DNA of 64,000 bases. Origin: Solirubrobacterales bacterium (GTDB taxonomy: Bacteria > Actinomycetota > Thermoleophilia > Solirubrobacterales > 70-9). Position 1 is the stretch's first letter, and every line of letters begins with the position of its first letter. The notes beneath the pieces are model-generated. The model saw only the letters and a list, made by a program, of their open reading frames with translations, did not search any database and was not told the DNA's origin. Of this stretch, positions 36,237 to 44,876 are shown in pieces. The stretch is from contig JAGQUT010000004.1 of assembly GCA_020438355.1 (NCBI GenBank), forward strand, positions 1 to 64,000, written 5' to 3'. The position numbers and the translations under genes were made by a program.

Positions 36237-37175
36237 ATGCCGCCGGTGCCCCCGTCGCAGATGCCGGTGATCGCCATATTCGGGCCGACCGCGATCGGCA
36301 AGACCGGGGTCGCGATCGAACTTGGAAGGCTGCTGCGTGAGCGTGGGGGTGATCCGCTCGCGATCAACTGTGACTCGATACAGGTGTACAAGGGCCTCGA
36401 GGTGATCAGCGGAGCAGCATCGCCGGAGGATCAGGCGAGGCTCGAACACCGGCTTCTCTCATTCGTCCCGGTGGACACGGAGTACAGCGCCGGAAAGTTC
36501 GGAGCTGCGGCCAGAGACGAAATCGATTGCGCCCTGGAAAGCGGGCGCCAGCCGATACTGGTCGGTGGCACGGGGCTGTACCTGCGCGCGGCGATCAGTG
36601 ACCTTGAGATGCGCCCGCCAGTCGATCCGAAGCTGAGAACCGAAGTGGAGTCCGAGATCGAGTCCAGAGGGCCGGAAGCGCTGCACGCCGAGCTTCCCGA
36701 CGAATTCTCAGGGCAGGTCCACCCGAACGACCGGAAGCGCGTCGCCCGACTGACCGAGCTGGTTCGATCGGGCGCGGAACCACATCCGGACCATCAGGGC
36801 GGGGGGCAGCTGTGGACCACTTCTCCGAGACATCCCACCCTGCTGATCGGATTGGTTGAAGAAGACGCGCCGCTTGTCGAGAAGATCAGGCGGAGGGTGG
36901 ACTCGATGGCAAGGGGAGGAGCTGCAGCCGAGGCCGATTCGGCAGCTTCGGCCGGAGCGGTGAGGACGGTCAGGGCGGCAATAGGCTTCGACGAGTTCAG
37001 GCAGGGCGACCTCGAGCGGGTAGTCACCCTGCATCGCAGGTATGGCCGGCGACAGATGACCTGGATGCGCCGGTTGGACGGAATCGTGGTGCTGGACCGG
37101 ACCGGGCTCGGCGACGACGAGGTAGCGGCAGAGATCCTTGAACATCTGGACCAGATACCTTCCCGGGTCGCATGA
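36237..37175 (+). CDS. miaA: tRNA dimethylallyltransferase
   Basis: Adds the isopentenyl group to A37 of tRNAs reading UNN codons; MiaB uses the product. 312 residues. P-loop GPTAIGKTGVA (about 15-25), DSIQVYKGL, GGTGLYLRAAI, and C-terminal YGRRQMTWMRR. The region between about 185 and 245 is Gly/Ala/Ser-rich and does not closely follow the usual zinc-finger/swinging domain sequence. The stop overlaps the next gene start (ATGA). Confidence 0.92.
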   Translation: MPPVPPSQMPVIAIFGPTAIGKTGVAIELGRLLRERGGDPLAINCDSIQVYKGLEVISGAASPEDQARLEHRLLSFVPVDTEYSAGKFGAAARDEIDCALESGRQPILVGGTGLYLRAAISDLEMRPPVDPKLRTEVESEIESRGPEALHAELPDEFSGQVHPNDRKRVARLTELVRSGAEPHPDHQGGGQLWTTSPRHPTLLIGLVEEDAPLVEKIRRRVDSMARGGAAAEADSAASAGAVRTVRAAIGFDEFRQGDLERVVTLHRRYGRRQMTWMRRLDGIVVLDRTGLGDDEVAAEILEHLDQIPSRVA

Positions 37176-38014
37176 AGTTCGAAAAGTGGCAAGCACTAGG
37201 CAACGACTACATCATCATCGAGGACGCGAACCTGCCCTGGGAACTGACCCAGCAGCGCATCCAGCGGATCTGTGATCCCCATTTCGGGGTGGGCGCGGAC
37301 GGCATCCTCCTGCTCTCCCGTAGCGATGACCCTGAACTGGTCGCGAACCTCCGGATCTTCAATCCCGACGGTTCCGAAGCCGAACTCTCCGGTAACGGAG
37401 CTAGGGAAGCGATCCTCTACCTGCGGAAGCACGGTTGGACCGACTCCGAACGCTTCACGATCATGACCGTTTCCGGACCGGTAACCCCGACAATCACCTC
37501 CGAGCGAACCTGTGCGGTCGAAATGGGCCGGGCATCGACGACTTCAAAGGATTACCCGGAAGGCGGGCCAGACGGCAAGGGGACGCTGTCCTCGGGCGAC
37601 AGGGACTGGAAATTCCAGCATGTATCGATCGGGAATCCCCAATGTGCGATCGAGGCCGGCGCCGACCTGGAGGAACTCGATCTGGGCAAGATCGGCCCCG
37701 GGATCGAGAACAACGTGCTTTTCCCGAACCGGAGCAACGTCTCGTTCTACCGGGTCTCCGGATCAAGAGTCCGGGCTCGAATCTTCGAACGCGGCGTGGG
37801 AGAGACCCTCTCATCGGGTACCGGTGCGTCCGGGGCGGCGGTAGCTGCCTTCCTGAACGGGGCGCCGAGCCCGATCACAGTCGAACTTGACGGAGGCGAA
37901 CTCAAGGTCGAGATCACCGATGATCTGGATGTGACCCTCACCGGATGGGCCGAGCCGATCGCCGCCGGGGAGCTCGCTCCTGAGATGATGGCGGCTCTGG
38001 CCGACCTCGGCTGA
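37172..38014 (+). CDS. dapF: Diaminopimelate epimerase-like protein without the two catalytic cysteines
   Basis: 280 residues with the two-lobed DapF fold and most of its signatures: KWQALGNDYIIIED, FGVGADGILLL, RIFNPDGSEAELSGNG (about 61-76), IGNPQCAI, and ERGVGETLSSGTGA. DapF works with a Cys pair, in GNGxRC and ETxACGTG. Here the first is Glu79 (SGNGAREA) and the second Ser215 (ETLSSGTG). Base-level reading is unambiguous at both sites. So standard epimerisation of LL- to meso-diaminopimelate is doubtful. Glu at the first site recalls PhzF-type members of the superfamily, which lack the Cys pair. It overlaps miaA and lies just before dapL. Fold call is firm; function is open. Confidence 0.85.
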   Translation: MKFEKWQALGNDYIIIEDANLPWELTQQRIQRICDPHFGVGADGILLLSRSDDPELVANLRIFNPDGSEAELSGNGAREAILYLRKHGWTDSERFTIMTVSGPVTPTITSERTCAVEMGRASTTSKDYPEGGPDGKGTLSSGDRDWKFQHVSIGNPQCAIEAGADLEELDLGKIGPGIENNVLFPNRSNVSFYRVSGSRVRARIFERGVGETLSSGTGASGAAVAAFLNGAPSPITVELDGGELKVEITDDLDVTLTGWAEPIAAGELAPEMMAALADLG

Positions 38015-38061
38015 GAAAACGACCTGATCACAGACAGAACCGAATCACCGAAGGAGAACCC

Positions 38062-39231
38062 GTGGCGCTGACCGATCCATCCCGACGACTGCAGGCGATG
38101 CCGCCCTACATGTTCGCCGAGCTCGAAAAGAAGATCGCCGACAAGCGCGCCGCCGGGATCGACGTGATCAGCCTCGGAATCGGGGATCCCGATCACCCGA
38201 CCTACCCCCATGTGGTCGAGGCGATGCAGAAGGCCGTGGCCGATCGCGGAAACCAGAACTACCCCAGCAACCGGGGCCGCGAAGAGTTCCGGCAGTCCTT
38301 CTCCGACTTCTACCGTGACCGGTTCGGTGTTGACATCGACCCCGACAGCGAAGTGATTCCCGCCATCGGCGCCAAGGAGTGCATTTACAACCTCTGCTTC
38401 GCCTTCCTTGACCCCGGGGACGTCGCCCTGGCCTCCGACCCTGGCTACCCCGTCTACACGGGAGGCCCGATCCTCGCCGGCGCAGAAGCCGTACTGCTGC
38501 CGCTGAAGGAAGAACTCGGATTTGCACCCGATCTCGACGCGATCGACGCCCAGACTGCGGAGCGTGCCCGCCTGCTCTTCCTGAATTACCCCAACAATCC
38601 CTCGGGGGCCATCGTTCCCGATGGCTTTTTCGAGAAGGTCGTCGATTTCGCCCGCGAAAACGAGATTCTCGTCGTTCACGACAACGCCTACTCGGAAACC
38701 ACCTACGACGGCTACGTGGCGCCCAGTTTCCTATCCACCCCTGGAGCCAAGGAAGTCGGAGTGGAAGTGTTCTCGCTGTCGAAGGGCTACAACATGACCG
38801 GCTGGCGGGTCGGAGCGATTCTCGGCAACGCCGATGCCATCCAGACCTACTGGCGCCTGAAGACGAACGTGGATTCCGGTCTCTTCGAGGCGATCCAGCT
38901 CGCGGCAGTAGCTGCTCTGGACGGCCCGACCGCGCCGCTGGAAGAGATGAACGCGATCTACGCCCGCCGCAGGGACCTGACCGTGGACACCCTCCGCGCG
39001 ATCGGGGTGGACGTGAAGAGCCCCAAGGGCACGATCTACGTCTGGGCTCCAGTCCCCGACGGATACACCTCGACCAGTTTCTGCGAGAAGGTTCTCGAGG
39101 AGGCAGCGGTCGTGATCTCGCCCGGCTCGATGTACGGCCGAAGCGGCGAGGGCTACTTCAGGATCTCACTAACCACTCCGGACGAGCGCCTCACAGAGGC
39201 CCTCGAGCGGATGCGCGAGCACCTGGCCTAG
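38062..39231 (+). CDS. dapL: LL-diaminopimelate aminotransferase
   Basis: PLP enzyme that converts tetrahydrodipicolinate directly to LL-diaminopimelate. GTG start with a strong AAGGAG ribosome site. 389 residues. N-terminal RLQAMPPYMFAELEKKIADK and ISLGIGDPDHPTYP match the DapL2-type group; the PLP lysine is Lys241 in SLSKGYNMTGWR, with LNYPNNPSGA and HDNAYSE typical of class I/II aminotransferases. Assignment to DapL rather than a general aminotransferase is supported by the neighbouring dapF-like gene. Its TAG and the stop of the convergent gene share the palindrome CTAG (39228-39231). Confidence 0.88.
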   Translation: MALTDPSRRLQAMPPYMFAELEKKIADKRAAGIDVISLGIGDPDHPTYPHVVEAMQKAVADRGNQNYPSNRGREEFRQSFSDFYRDRFGVDIDPDSEVIPAIGAKECIYNLCFAFLDPGDVALASDPGYPVYTGGPILAGAEAVLLPLKEELGFAPDLDAIDAQTAERARLLFLNYPNNPSGAIVPDGFFEKVVDFARENEILVVHDNAYSETTYDGYVAPSFLSTPGAKEVGVEVFSLSKGYNMTGWRVGAILGNADAIQTYWRLKTNVDSGLFEAIQLAAVAALDGPTAPLEEMNAIYARRRDLTVDTLRAIGVDVKSPKGTIYVWAPVPDGYTSTSFCEKVLEEAAVVISPGSMYGRSGEGYFRISLTTPDERLTEALERMREHLA

Positions 39232-40226
39232 AGGCGCCCTTCTGCGGCCAGGGTGTCGCGGAGACCGGCTTTGGCCTCGCGGGGCGTCCAGCCGAGGTCG
39301 CGGCGGGCCTTCGAGGCATCCGCCCAGAAGGTGACTCCGTCGGCCGAGCTGATCAGCTCGGCAAGGTTCGGCGGCTGGTCCATGATCTTGCCGACCAGCG
39401 GCCCGACTGGCCGCAGAGCCTTGAGGATTCCGGTCGGCATGTTTCGCTTCGGGACCTTCTTTCCGGTGATCTCGCCGACCATCTCGAGAATCTGGCGCAT
39501 CGTGTAGTTGTCCTGATTGAGGATGTAGCACTCGCCGACCTCGCCCTTGTCCAGGGCCAGCGCGAACCCGGCTGCGATGTCCTCGACATGGGTGAGACCG
39601 GTGCCGAAGTCGTGAAAGGGAACCATCGGAAGCTTTCCGTCGAGAAACTGGTGGATGGTCGAGCCGAGCTCGGAGTGATCGTCAGGGCCGTAGACACCGC
39701 CCGGCTGCACGACCACGCAAGGCAGATTCCTGGTCTTGATCAGATTCAGCGCAATCTGATGAGCTTCGTACTTGGTCTCCTCGTATACCGAGGTGAACTC
39801 CATGCCACCGGGGCTGTCCAGATCCGGCCGGCGAAAATCCTCGGTTGCGATCTCACGGTGGGTGTTGCCGAACACGGCACAGGTGGACACGTAAAGCACA
39901 CGCGGGACGCCGGCTTCCAGTGCCGCCTCCAGGGTGTTGGCAGTGCCCTCTACGTTCGCCTTTCGAAGGACCGGGGCGCGGTCCCTGGGAATACCGACCT
40001 CGTAGAGCGCGGCATTGTGAACAAGCGCGTCATGGCCGGTCATCTGCTCGGCGAGGCGGGGGCGGGAGGAAAGGTCGCCGTCGACAAGGGTGCAGCCGAT
40101 CGCTTCGAGTTCACTTGCCTTTGAACGGTCCCGGACGAGACAGGTGAGTTCGTGCCCCTGCTCGACCAGGTGCCTCGCCGTCGCTCCGCCGATGAATCCG
40201 GTCGCTCCAGTCATGAAGATCTTCAT
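39228..40226 (-). CDS. NAD-dependent epimerase/dehydratase (extended SDR)
   Basis: 332 residues from the ATG at 40226, which has TACGCT (40233-40238) six bases upstream. Rossmann motif FMTGATGFIGG near the start, then a Tyr-Lys catalytic pair in SVYEETKYEAHQIA (about 145-158) with the preceding Ser/Thr region ISTCAVFG-like YVSTCAVFG. Typical of dihydroflavonol reductase/UDP-sugar epimerase-like SDRs; the substrate is not evident. Monocistronic: convergent with dapL and divergent from hflX. Confidence 0.87.
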   Translation of the reverse strand: MKIFMTGATGFIGGATARHLVEQGHELTCLVRDRSKASELEAIGCTLVDGDLSSRPRLAEQMTGHDALVHNAALYEVGIPRDRAPVLRKANVEGTANTLEAALEAGVPRVLYVSTCAVFGNTHREIATEDFRRPDLDSPGGMEFTSVYEETKYEAHQIALNLIKTRNLPCVVVQPGGVYGPDDHSELGSTIHQFLDGKLPMVPFHDFGTGLTHVEDIAAGFALALDKGEVGECYILNQDNYTMRQILEMVGEITGKKVPKRNMPTGILKALRPVGPLVGKIMDQPPNLAELISSADGVTFWADASKARRDLGWTPREAKAGLRDTLAAEGRL

Positions 40227-40269
40227 GGAGGGAGCGTAACGCGGGGTCGGGTTATCTAGCATGGAGTGA

Positions 40270-41535
40270 GTGACCAAATCGGTAGAGACATCCCGAACAC
40301 TCCGCGCGAAGCAGCGGGCGGTGATGATTGCGGTGGATACCACCGGGGATACGACCCTTGAAGAACTCGGGGAGCTTCTTCGCACCGCAGGAGTTGCCAC
40401 GGTCGGCGAAGTCATTCAACGGCGGAGCGAACCGGACCCCGACCGGTACCTGGGCCTCGGCAAGCTCGACGAGGTCAAGGAAGAAATCAGGCGAAGTGGC
40501 GCGAACCTCGTCGCATGTGACGATGAACTCGCTCCCCGTCAGGAGCGGAACCTCGAGGCGGCGCTTGAAGTCCCGGTGATCGACCGCACAGCGACGATTC
40601 TTGACATCTTCGCCGACCACGCCCACTCGGCCGAAGGAAAGCTCCAGGTCGAGCTGGCCCAGCTCGAGTACAACCTCGCCCGGATGCGCGGTCTCTGGAC
40701 CCACCTCGAACGACTCGGAGCCGGCATCGGAACGAGGGGACCGGGCGAGTCCCAGATCGAGACCGACCGGCGACTGGCTCGTGACCGCATCGCGGCGCTT
40801 CGTCGCCGTCTGCGTGACGTCGAACGCAACCGGGGAGTGATGAGGGCCCGCAGGCAGGACTCCTCCTTGCCGCAAGTTGCCCTGGCCGGATACACCAACG
40901 CGGGAAAGTCGACTCTTCTCAATGCGCTGACCGGGGCCGAAGTCAGCGTAGGTGACCGTCTGTTCCACACTCTCGACCCGACCACCCGTGCCTTCGAGTA
41001 CGAAGGCCGTCGCTATCTGGTCACTGACACGGTCGGATTCATTGAGAAGCTTCCCCACCAACTCGTCGAAGCGTTCAAGGCGACACTCGAGGAGACGGTC
41101 CTCTCGGACCTGATCCTCCATGTCGTTGACGCCTCGGCCGGGGAGGAGCGCATGAAGGCCGAGATGGCGGCGGCCGACGAGGTCCTTTCCGAAATCGGGG
41201 CCGGTGACAAGCCCAGGCTTCTGGTTCTGAACAAAATCGACCTTCTCGATGACGAGGCCCGCGCCGAAGCCCGAATCGACCATCCCGACGCGGTTCAGGT
41301 CTCCGCGGTCACGGGCGAGGGGCTGGAGAAGCTGCGCAGTGAGATGGAAAGGGCCTTCGAAGAGACCATGGCGCCTGTGGAATTGCTGGTTCCCTACTCG
41401 GAGGGAAGCAGGCTTCACGAACTCCACGAGGTCGCCGGCAAGGTTGACCGGGAAGACGGACCCGAAGGGGTTCTCGTTCGCACCCGGCTGCCGTTGGGCG
41501 AGATGCATCGTTTCGCCGACCTCGTGACCAGCTGA
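40270..41535 (+). CDS. hflX: Ribosome-splitting GTPase HflX
   Basis: Stress GTPase that splits stalled 70S ribosomes. 421 residues. The N-terminal HflX domain has IQRRSEPDPDRYLGLGKLDE and DHAHSAEGKLQVELAQLEY; the GTP-binding subdomain TRGPGESQIETDRRL precedes the G domain with AGYTNAGKSTLLNAL, DTVGFIEKLP and NKIDLL. GTG start 40270 has TAGCAT seven bases upstream and no ribosome site. Confidence 0.94.
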   Translation: MTKSVETSRTLRAKQRAVMIAVDTTGDTTLEELGELLRTAGVATVGEVIQRRSEPDPDRYLGLGKLDEVKEEIRRSGANLVACDDELAPRQERNLEAALEVPVIDRTATILDIFADHAHSAEGKLQVELAQLEYNLARMRGLWTHLERLGAGIGTRGPGESQIETDRRLARDRIAALRRRLRDVERNRGVMRARRQDSSLPQVALAGYTNAGKSTLLNALTGAEVSVGDRLFHTLDPTTRAFEYEGRRYLVTDTVGFIEKLPHQLVEAFKATLEETVLSDLILHVVDASAGEERMKAEMAAADEVLSEIGAGDKPRLLVLNKIDLLDDEARAEARIDHPDAVQVSAVTGEGLEKLRSEMERAFEETMAPVELLVPYSEGSRLHELHEVAGKVDREDGPEGVLVRTRLPLGEMHRFADLVTS

Positions 41536-41581
41536 CCGACTGCCGGGAATCGTCGGATTCGCACCGGTAGAGTCCACAACA

Positions 41582-42013
41582 ATGGAACTCAAGGTTCAAT
41601 TGCTCTCCGATTCCGGAACCCTTCCGACCAGGTCGCACGAAGGCGACGCCGGGCTTGACCTTTACGCCGCAGAGCCGGCGCACATCGGACCGGGCGAGCG
41701 CTGGCAGGTTGCGACCGGAATCGCGGTCGAGATCCCCGCCGGGCATGCCGGTCTGGTGCTGCCGCGGTCGGGGCTCGCCCAGAGACACGGCATCTCGCTT
41801 GTAAACGCACCCGGACTGATTGATGCCGGATACAGGGGAGAGGTGAAAGTACTCCTTCTGAACAACGACCCGGCCGAGATTTTCCGCATCAAGCCCGGCG
41901 ACCGGATCGCCCAGCTTCTGGTCACGCCTTTCGTTTCCGTAGAGCCGCAGCAGGCCGAGACGCTCTCCGAGACCGGTCGTGGCGACAGCGGTTTCGGTTC
42001 GACCGGTCGCTGA
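41582..42013 (+). CDS. dut: Deoxyuridine 5'-triphosphate nucleotidohydrolase
   Basis: Removes dUTP and supplies dUMP. 143 residues, trimeric dUTPase type, with all five motifs in order: EGDAGLDL, VLPRSGLA, NAPGLIDAGYRGEV (with the catalytic Asp), GDRIAQLL and the C-terminal GRGDSGFGSTG. TAGAGT (41568-41573) lies eight bases before the ATG. It converges with the murT-gatD operon with only six bases between stops. Confidence 0.95.
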   Translation: MELKVQLLSDSGTLPTRSHEGDAGLDLYAAEPAHIGPGERWQVATGIAVEIPAGHAGLVLPRSGLAQRHGISLVNAPGLIDAGYRGEVKVLLLNNDPAEIFRIKPGDRIAQLLVTPFVSVEPQQAETLSETGRGDSGFGSTGR

Positions 42014-42019
42014 GGGCCG

Positions 42020-42760
42020 CTAGCCGCGGCTTGCTGCGGTGAGGGCCGCCCGGTGGGCGGCATCTTCGAGCCGGTCATCAAGGGGTTCGAGAAGAGGCCG
42101 TTCTCCATGGTGGTGCTCGAGGCCGGTAGCGATCAGATAGTCCGCCAGCCAGGCGTTCTTCGGCAGTAGCGGACCGTGGAGGTAGGTGCCGATCAGGTTG
42201 TCTTCTTTAACGCCCTCGAAGCCGTCTTCCCCGTTGTTTCCGAAGCCGTGAATCACCTTGCCCAGCGGCGTGCAGTTGCCGAGCCGGGTTCGCCCCCCGT
42301 GGTTCTCGAAACCGGCCAGGGTCCTGGGGTGGCCCAGCAGGTCGACCTCGATTGCAACAGGGCCGATCAGCCTGGGACCGGGTTCCCGGACTGTCTTCAG
42401 GTCGACCAGCCCCAGTCCCTCGATCGTCTCGCCCTCGAGCTCGTAGGACTGGCCCAGCAGCTGGTAGCCGCCGCAGACGGCAAGAATCGCGGCGCCGGCC
42501 TCCTTGGCTTCTCTCATCGACTGCTGCTTGGTTTCGATCAGGTCCCTGGCCACCGCCTTCTGGTCCCTGTCCTGGCCACCACCCATGTAGAGCAGGTCAT
42601 GCTCGCCCGGATCGAACTCTTCGCCTGGACCGCAGCGGGTCACCTCGAAATCGATTCCCCGCCACTCGCAGCGGTGCTGGAGAAAGAGGATGTTCCCCCG
42701 GTCCGCGTAAATGTTCATCTGGTCCGGATAGAGGCTGAGGAGCCTTAGCTTCATGGTCAT
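42020..42760 (-). CDS. gatD: Lipid II isoglutaminyl synthase, glutaminase subunit GatD
   Basis: Supplies ammonia to MurT for amidation of the D-Glu of peptidoglycan stem peptides. 246 residues, class I glutamine amidotransferase (CobB/CobQ-like) with the nucleophile Cys96 in AVCGGYQLLG and His195 in GTYLHGPLLPKN. GatD normally sits directly beside murT; here a methyltransferase gene lies between them, still with four-base overlaps on both sides. Last gene of a five-gene minus-strand operon. Confidence 0.9.
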   Translation of the reverse strand: MTMKLRLLSLYPDQMNIYADRGNILFLQHRCEWRGIDFEVTRCGPGEEFDPGEHDLLYMGGGQDRDQKAVARDLIETKQQSMREAKEAGAAILAVCGGYQLLGQSYELEGETIEGLGLVDLKTVREPGPRLIGPVAIEVDLLGHPRTLAGFENHGGRTRLGNCTPLGKVIHGFGNNGEDGFEGVKEDNLIGTYLHGPLLPKNAWLADYLIATGLEHHHGERPLLEPLDDRLEDAAHRAALTAASRG

Positions 42761-43527
42761 GACTCTAGGGTCTGGTCGATTTCGTCTGCGTGACAGGCGA
42801 CCACGACCACCGTCGCGATGTGCCGTTCGGTCTCGGGTACCTCGATCGTACGGACGGCTGCCAGCCCTGCTTCGGAGATCTCTTCGGCAAGGGTGTGACG
42901 GTCCATCCGGTCGAGCGTGATGCTGTCGTGCGACTCCTCGAAAGAACCGTCAGGGGCGACGATCTGGCGCAGCCGGACCACCGTGAGCGCGTCGCCGTCG
43001 TCCTCGACTGCGACCGGCCTGCTCGCATAGACCCAGTTCCCGATTTCGCGGATGTCCGGAAGCACTTCGACCTCCCGTGACTCGCCGGGTACCCACTCGG
43101 AGATCGCAAAGGCGGCCAACCCGCCTGTTTCGAGCCGTTCCTTCACCCCTTCGATCAGCTTCTGACGGGAGACCTCGCCGCCGACGATGTGGAGAAGCTG
43201 CTGGGGAGCGAGGATCGCCTCGAACTTTTCCAGGCCGAGATCGACGCCAGCAAGCTCCGTTGCGTCTCCGGCGACCCCCCTGACCGGCTCGTCACCGGAG
43301 AGCCGGTTCAAGTCACCAACCAGAAGGGGGTCGAAGTCGAGACCGACCACCTCGGTCCCTGAGCGAGCCAGGTGCCGGGCGACCCTTCCGATTCCGCAGC
43401 CAAGGTCGAGAACCGGGCCCTGACCTGCGGTCAGCTCGGTCCAGACCGGAAGGTCGGCGGTGTACCCGCAGGACTCCGCGAGCTGCCAAACCGCTACTTC
43501 GGGCGAATCCAGGTCAGCGAGGATCAA
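42757..43527 (-). CDS. SAM-dependent methyltransferase within the murT-gatD operon
   Basis: 256 residues from a TTG overlapping the murT stop (TTGA). Class I methyltransferase: motif I VLDLGCGIGRVARHL (about 39-53), acidic motif II VVGLDFD, and the LAPQQLLHIVGG region. The substrate is unknown. Being inserted between murT and gatD with coupled translation at both ends suggests a link to cell-wall precursor chemistry, but this is inference; an independent housekeeping methyltransferase remains possible. Confidence 0.78.
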   Translation of the reverse strand: MILADLDSPEVAVWQLAESCGYTADLPVWTELTAGQGPVLDLGCGIGRVARHLARSGTEVVGLDFDPLLVGDLNRLSGDEPVRGVAGDATELAGVDLGLEKFEAILAPQQLLHIVGGEVSRQKLIEGVKERLETGGLAAFAISEWVPGESREVEVLPDIREIGNWVYASRPVAVEDDGDALTVVRLRQIVAPDGSFEESHDSITLDRMDRHTLAEEISEAGLAAVRTIEVPETERHIATVVVVACHADEIDQTLES

Positions 43528-44876
43528 CTGGCCCAGTACCGCCCTGAATCACCCCGCTGGGCAAGGAGGTTTCGAAGGTCAAGCAGGGCTGTGTAGGTAG
43601 GCAGGGCGAAGAGCTGACCTTCGGCTCCCGCGATCGCCTGGTCAAGGGCTGCCTCCGGGCTGTCGATTACGGCGGTGCGATCCACGGGCCATCCCGCGTA
43701 CTTGAGCCGCAGGGCCATCTCGGAAGCCCGGGTGCCGGTACAGGTGATGCGGCCGACGCGCTCGGAGAGGACCTCGAAATCCGCGTCCCAGATCCAGGAA
43801 ACATCCCGTCCGTCGGCGATCCGGTCGTTCAGGGCGATCCAGAGGTCGATCGGGGCCGGTTCGAGCGCGAGGGTACGGATAACTTCGTTTGCCCCGGCCG
43901 GGTTCTTGATCAGCAGGATGGAGAGGTCGACTTCTCCGATGGTGATCCGTTCGACCCGGCCGAAGACTGCCTTCATTCCGGCAAGGGCGGAAACGGCCCT
44001 GTCGACCGGGACTCCCAGCCTGGTCGCCGTCGCGATCGCGCCAAGCGCGTTGTAGAGGTTGTAGAGGCCAGGCAGGGGAAGCTCGAGTTCCGCCCTGCCT
44101 TCTGACGAATCAATGCTGGCGGTGAGACCGCTCATGCCCTTCAGGGTGATCGAGCTCGCCGAGAGATCAGGCCGGGGCCTCTCCATACCGCAGGAGTCAC
44201 AGTGGTAATGCCCGAGGTGACCGACGAAGGCGCGGTCATAAGTGAGTTCGTGGCCGCAGTTCCGGCAGAGCTTCGCGTCGTGGGCGTGCTGGAGCTCTGG
44301 CAGCGCCTGGGATTCGTCATCGATTCCGAAATAGATCGTTCCGGGACCGCTCGAGTTACCGATGTCAGCGACCAGGGGATCATCAGCGTTCAGAACGAAA
44401 CTGGTCTGGCCGGCAAGGGTGGCAGCCAGAGCCGCCCAGGCGTCGGCCAGGGCCTCGGTTTCCCCGTAGCGATCAAGCTGGTCCCGGAAGAGGTTGCCAA
44501 GAAGGATCGTCTTCGGCTGGAGCCGCTCCGCAACCTCGGGCAGCCAGGCTTCGTCGACCTCGAAAAGGCCCTCGTCACCCTTCTGCTCGGCCAGGGCGGT
44601 GGCGACGCCCCAGGTCATGTTCGACCCTGCCCGGTTGTGAACCGGGTGTCTTCCCTCCGCGGCGAGGATCGTCGCCAGCATCGACGCGGTCGTCGTCTTT
44701 CCGTTCGTGGCGCTGATAAGGGTGGTTCCAGCGCTCAGCCTGCTCCCGAGCTTGGTGATCGCGTCGCCGTCGAGCTTGAGCAGAACCCGTCCGGGGAGGG
44801 TGGTTCCGCCGCCGCGCCCCGAGGCCCGGCTGAGCCGCCCGATCGAGCGGGCCGTCCAGGTCTTGAAGCGGATCAA
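43524..44876 (-). CDS. murT: Lipid II isoglutaminyl synthase, Mur-ligase subunit MurT
   Basis: ATP-dependent partner of GatD. 450 residues from a TTG overlapping the upstream stop. Mur-ligase central domain with the P-loop SATNGKTTTASM (Lys60), an inserted zinc ribbon with Cys204, Cys207, Cys226 and Cys229 that is characteristic of MurT, and the C-terminal DUF1727 domain (LLIKNPAGANEVIRTL, DLWIALNDRIADGRDVSWIWD). All hallmark residues are present, so stem-peptide amidation is expected in this organism. Confidence 0.93.
   Translation of the reverse strand: MIRFKTWTARSIGRLSRASGRGGGTTLPGRVLLKLDGDAITKLGSRLSAGTTLISATNGKTTTASMLATILAAEGRHPVHNRAGSNMTWGVATALAEQKGDEGLFEVDEAWLPEVAERLQPKTILLGNLFRDQLDRYGETEALADAWAALAATLAGQTSFVLNADDPLVADIGNSSGPGTIYFGIDDESQALPELQHAHDAKLCRNCGHELTYDRAFVGHLGHYHCDSCGMERPRPDLSASSITLKGMSGLTASIDSSEGRAELELPLPGLYNLYNALGAIATATRLGVPVDRAVSALAGMKAVFGRVERITIGEVDLSILLIKNPAGANEVIRTLALEPAPIDLWIALNDRIADGRDVSWIWDADFEVLSERVGRITCTGTRASEMALRLKYAGWPVDRTAVIDSPEAALDQAIAGAEGQLFALPTYTALLDLRNLLAQRGDSGRYWAS

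Noticed and set aside
36740-36790. Possible tRNA T-arm (GGTTCGATC)
   Set aside because: Inside miaA, with no matching acceptor, D or anticodon stems.
40252-41592. 446-codon minus-strand frame opposite hflX
   Set aside because: Antisense shadow; hflX motifs on the plus strand are complete.
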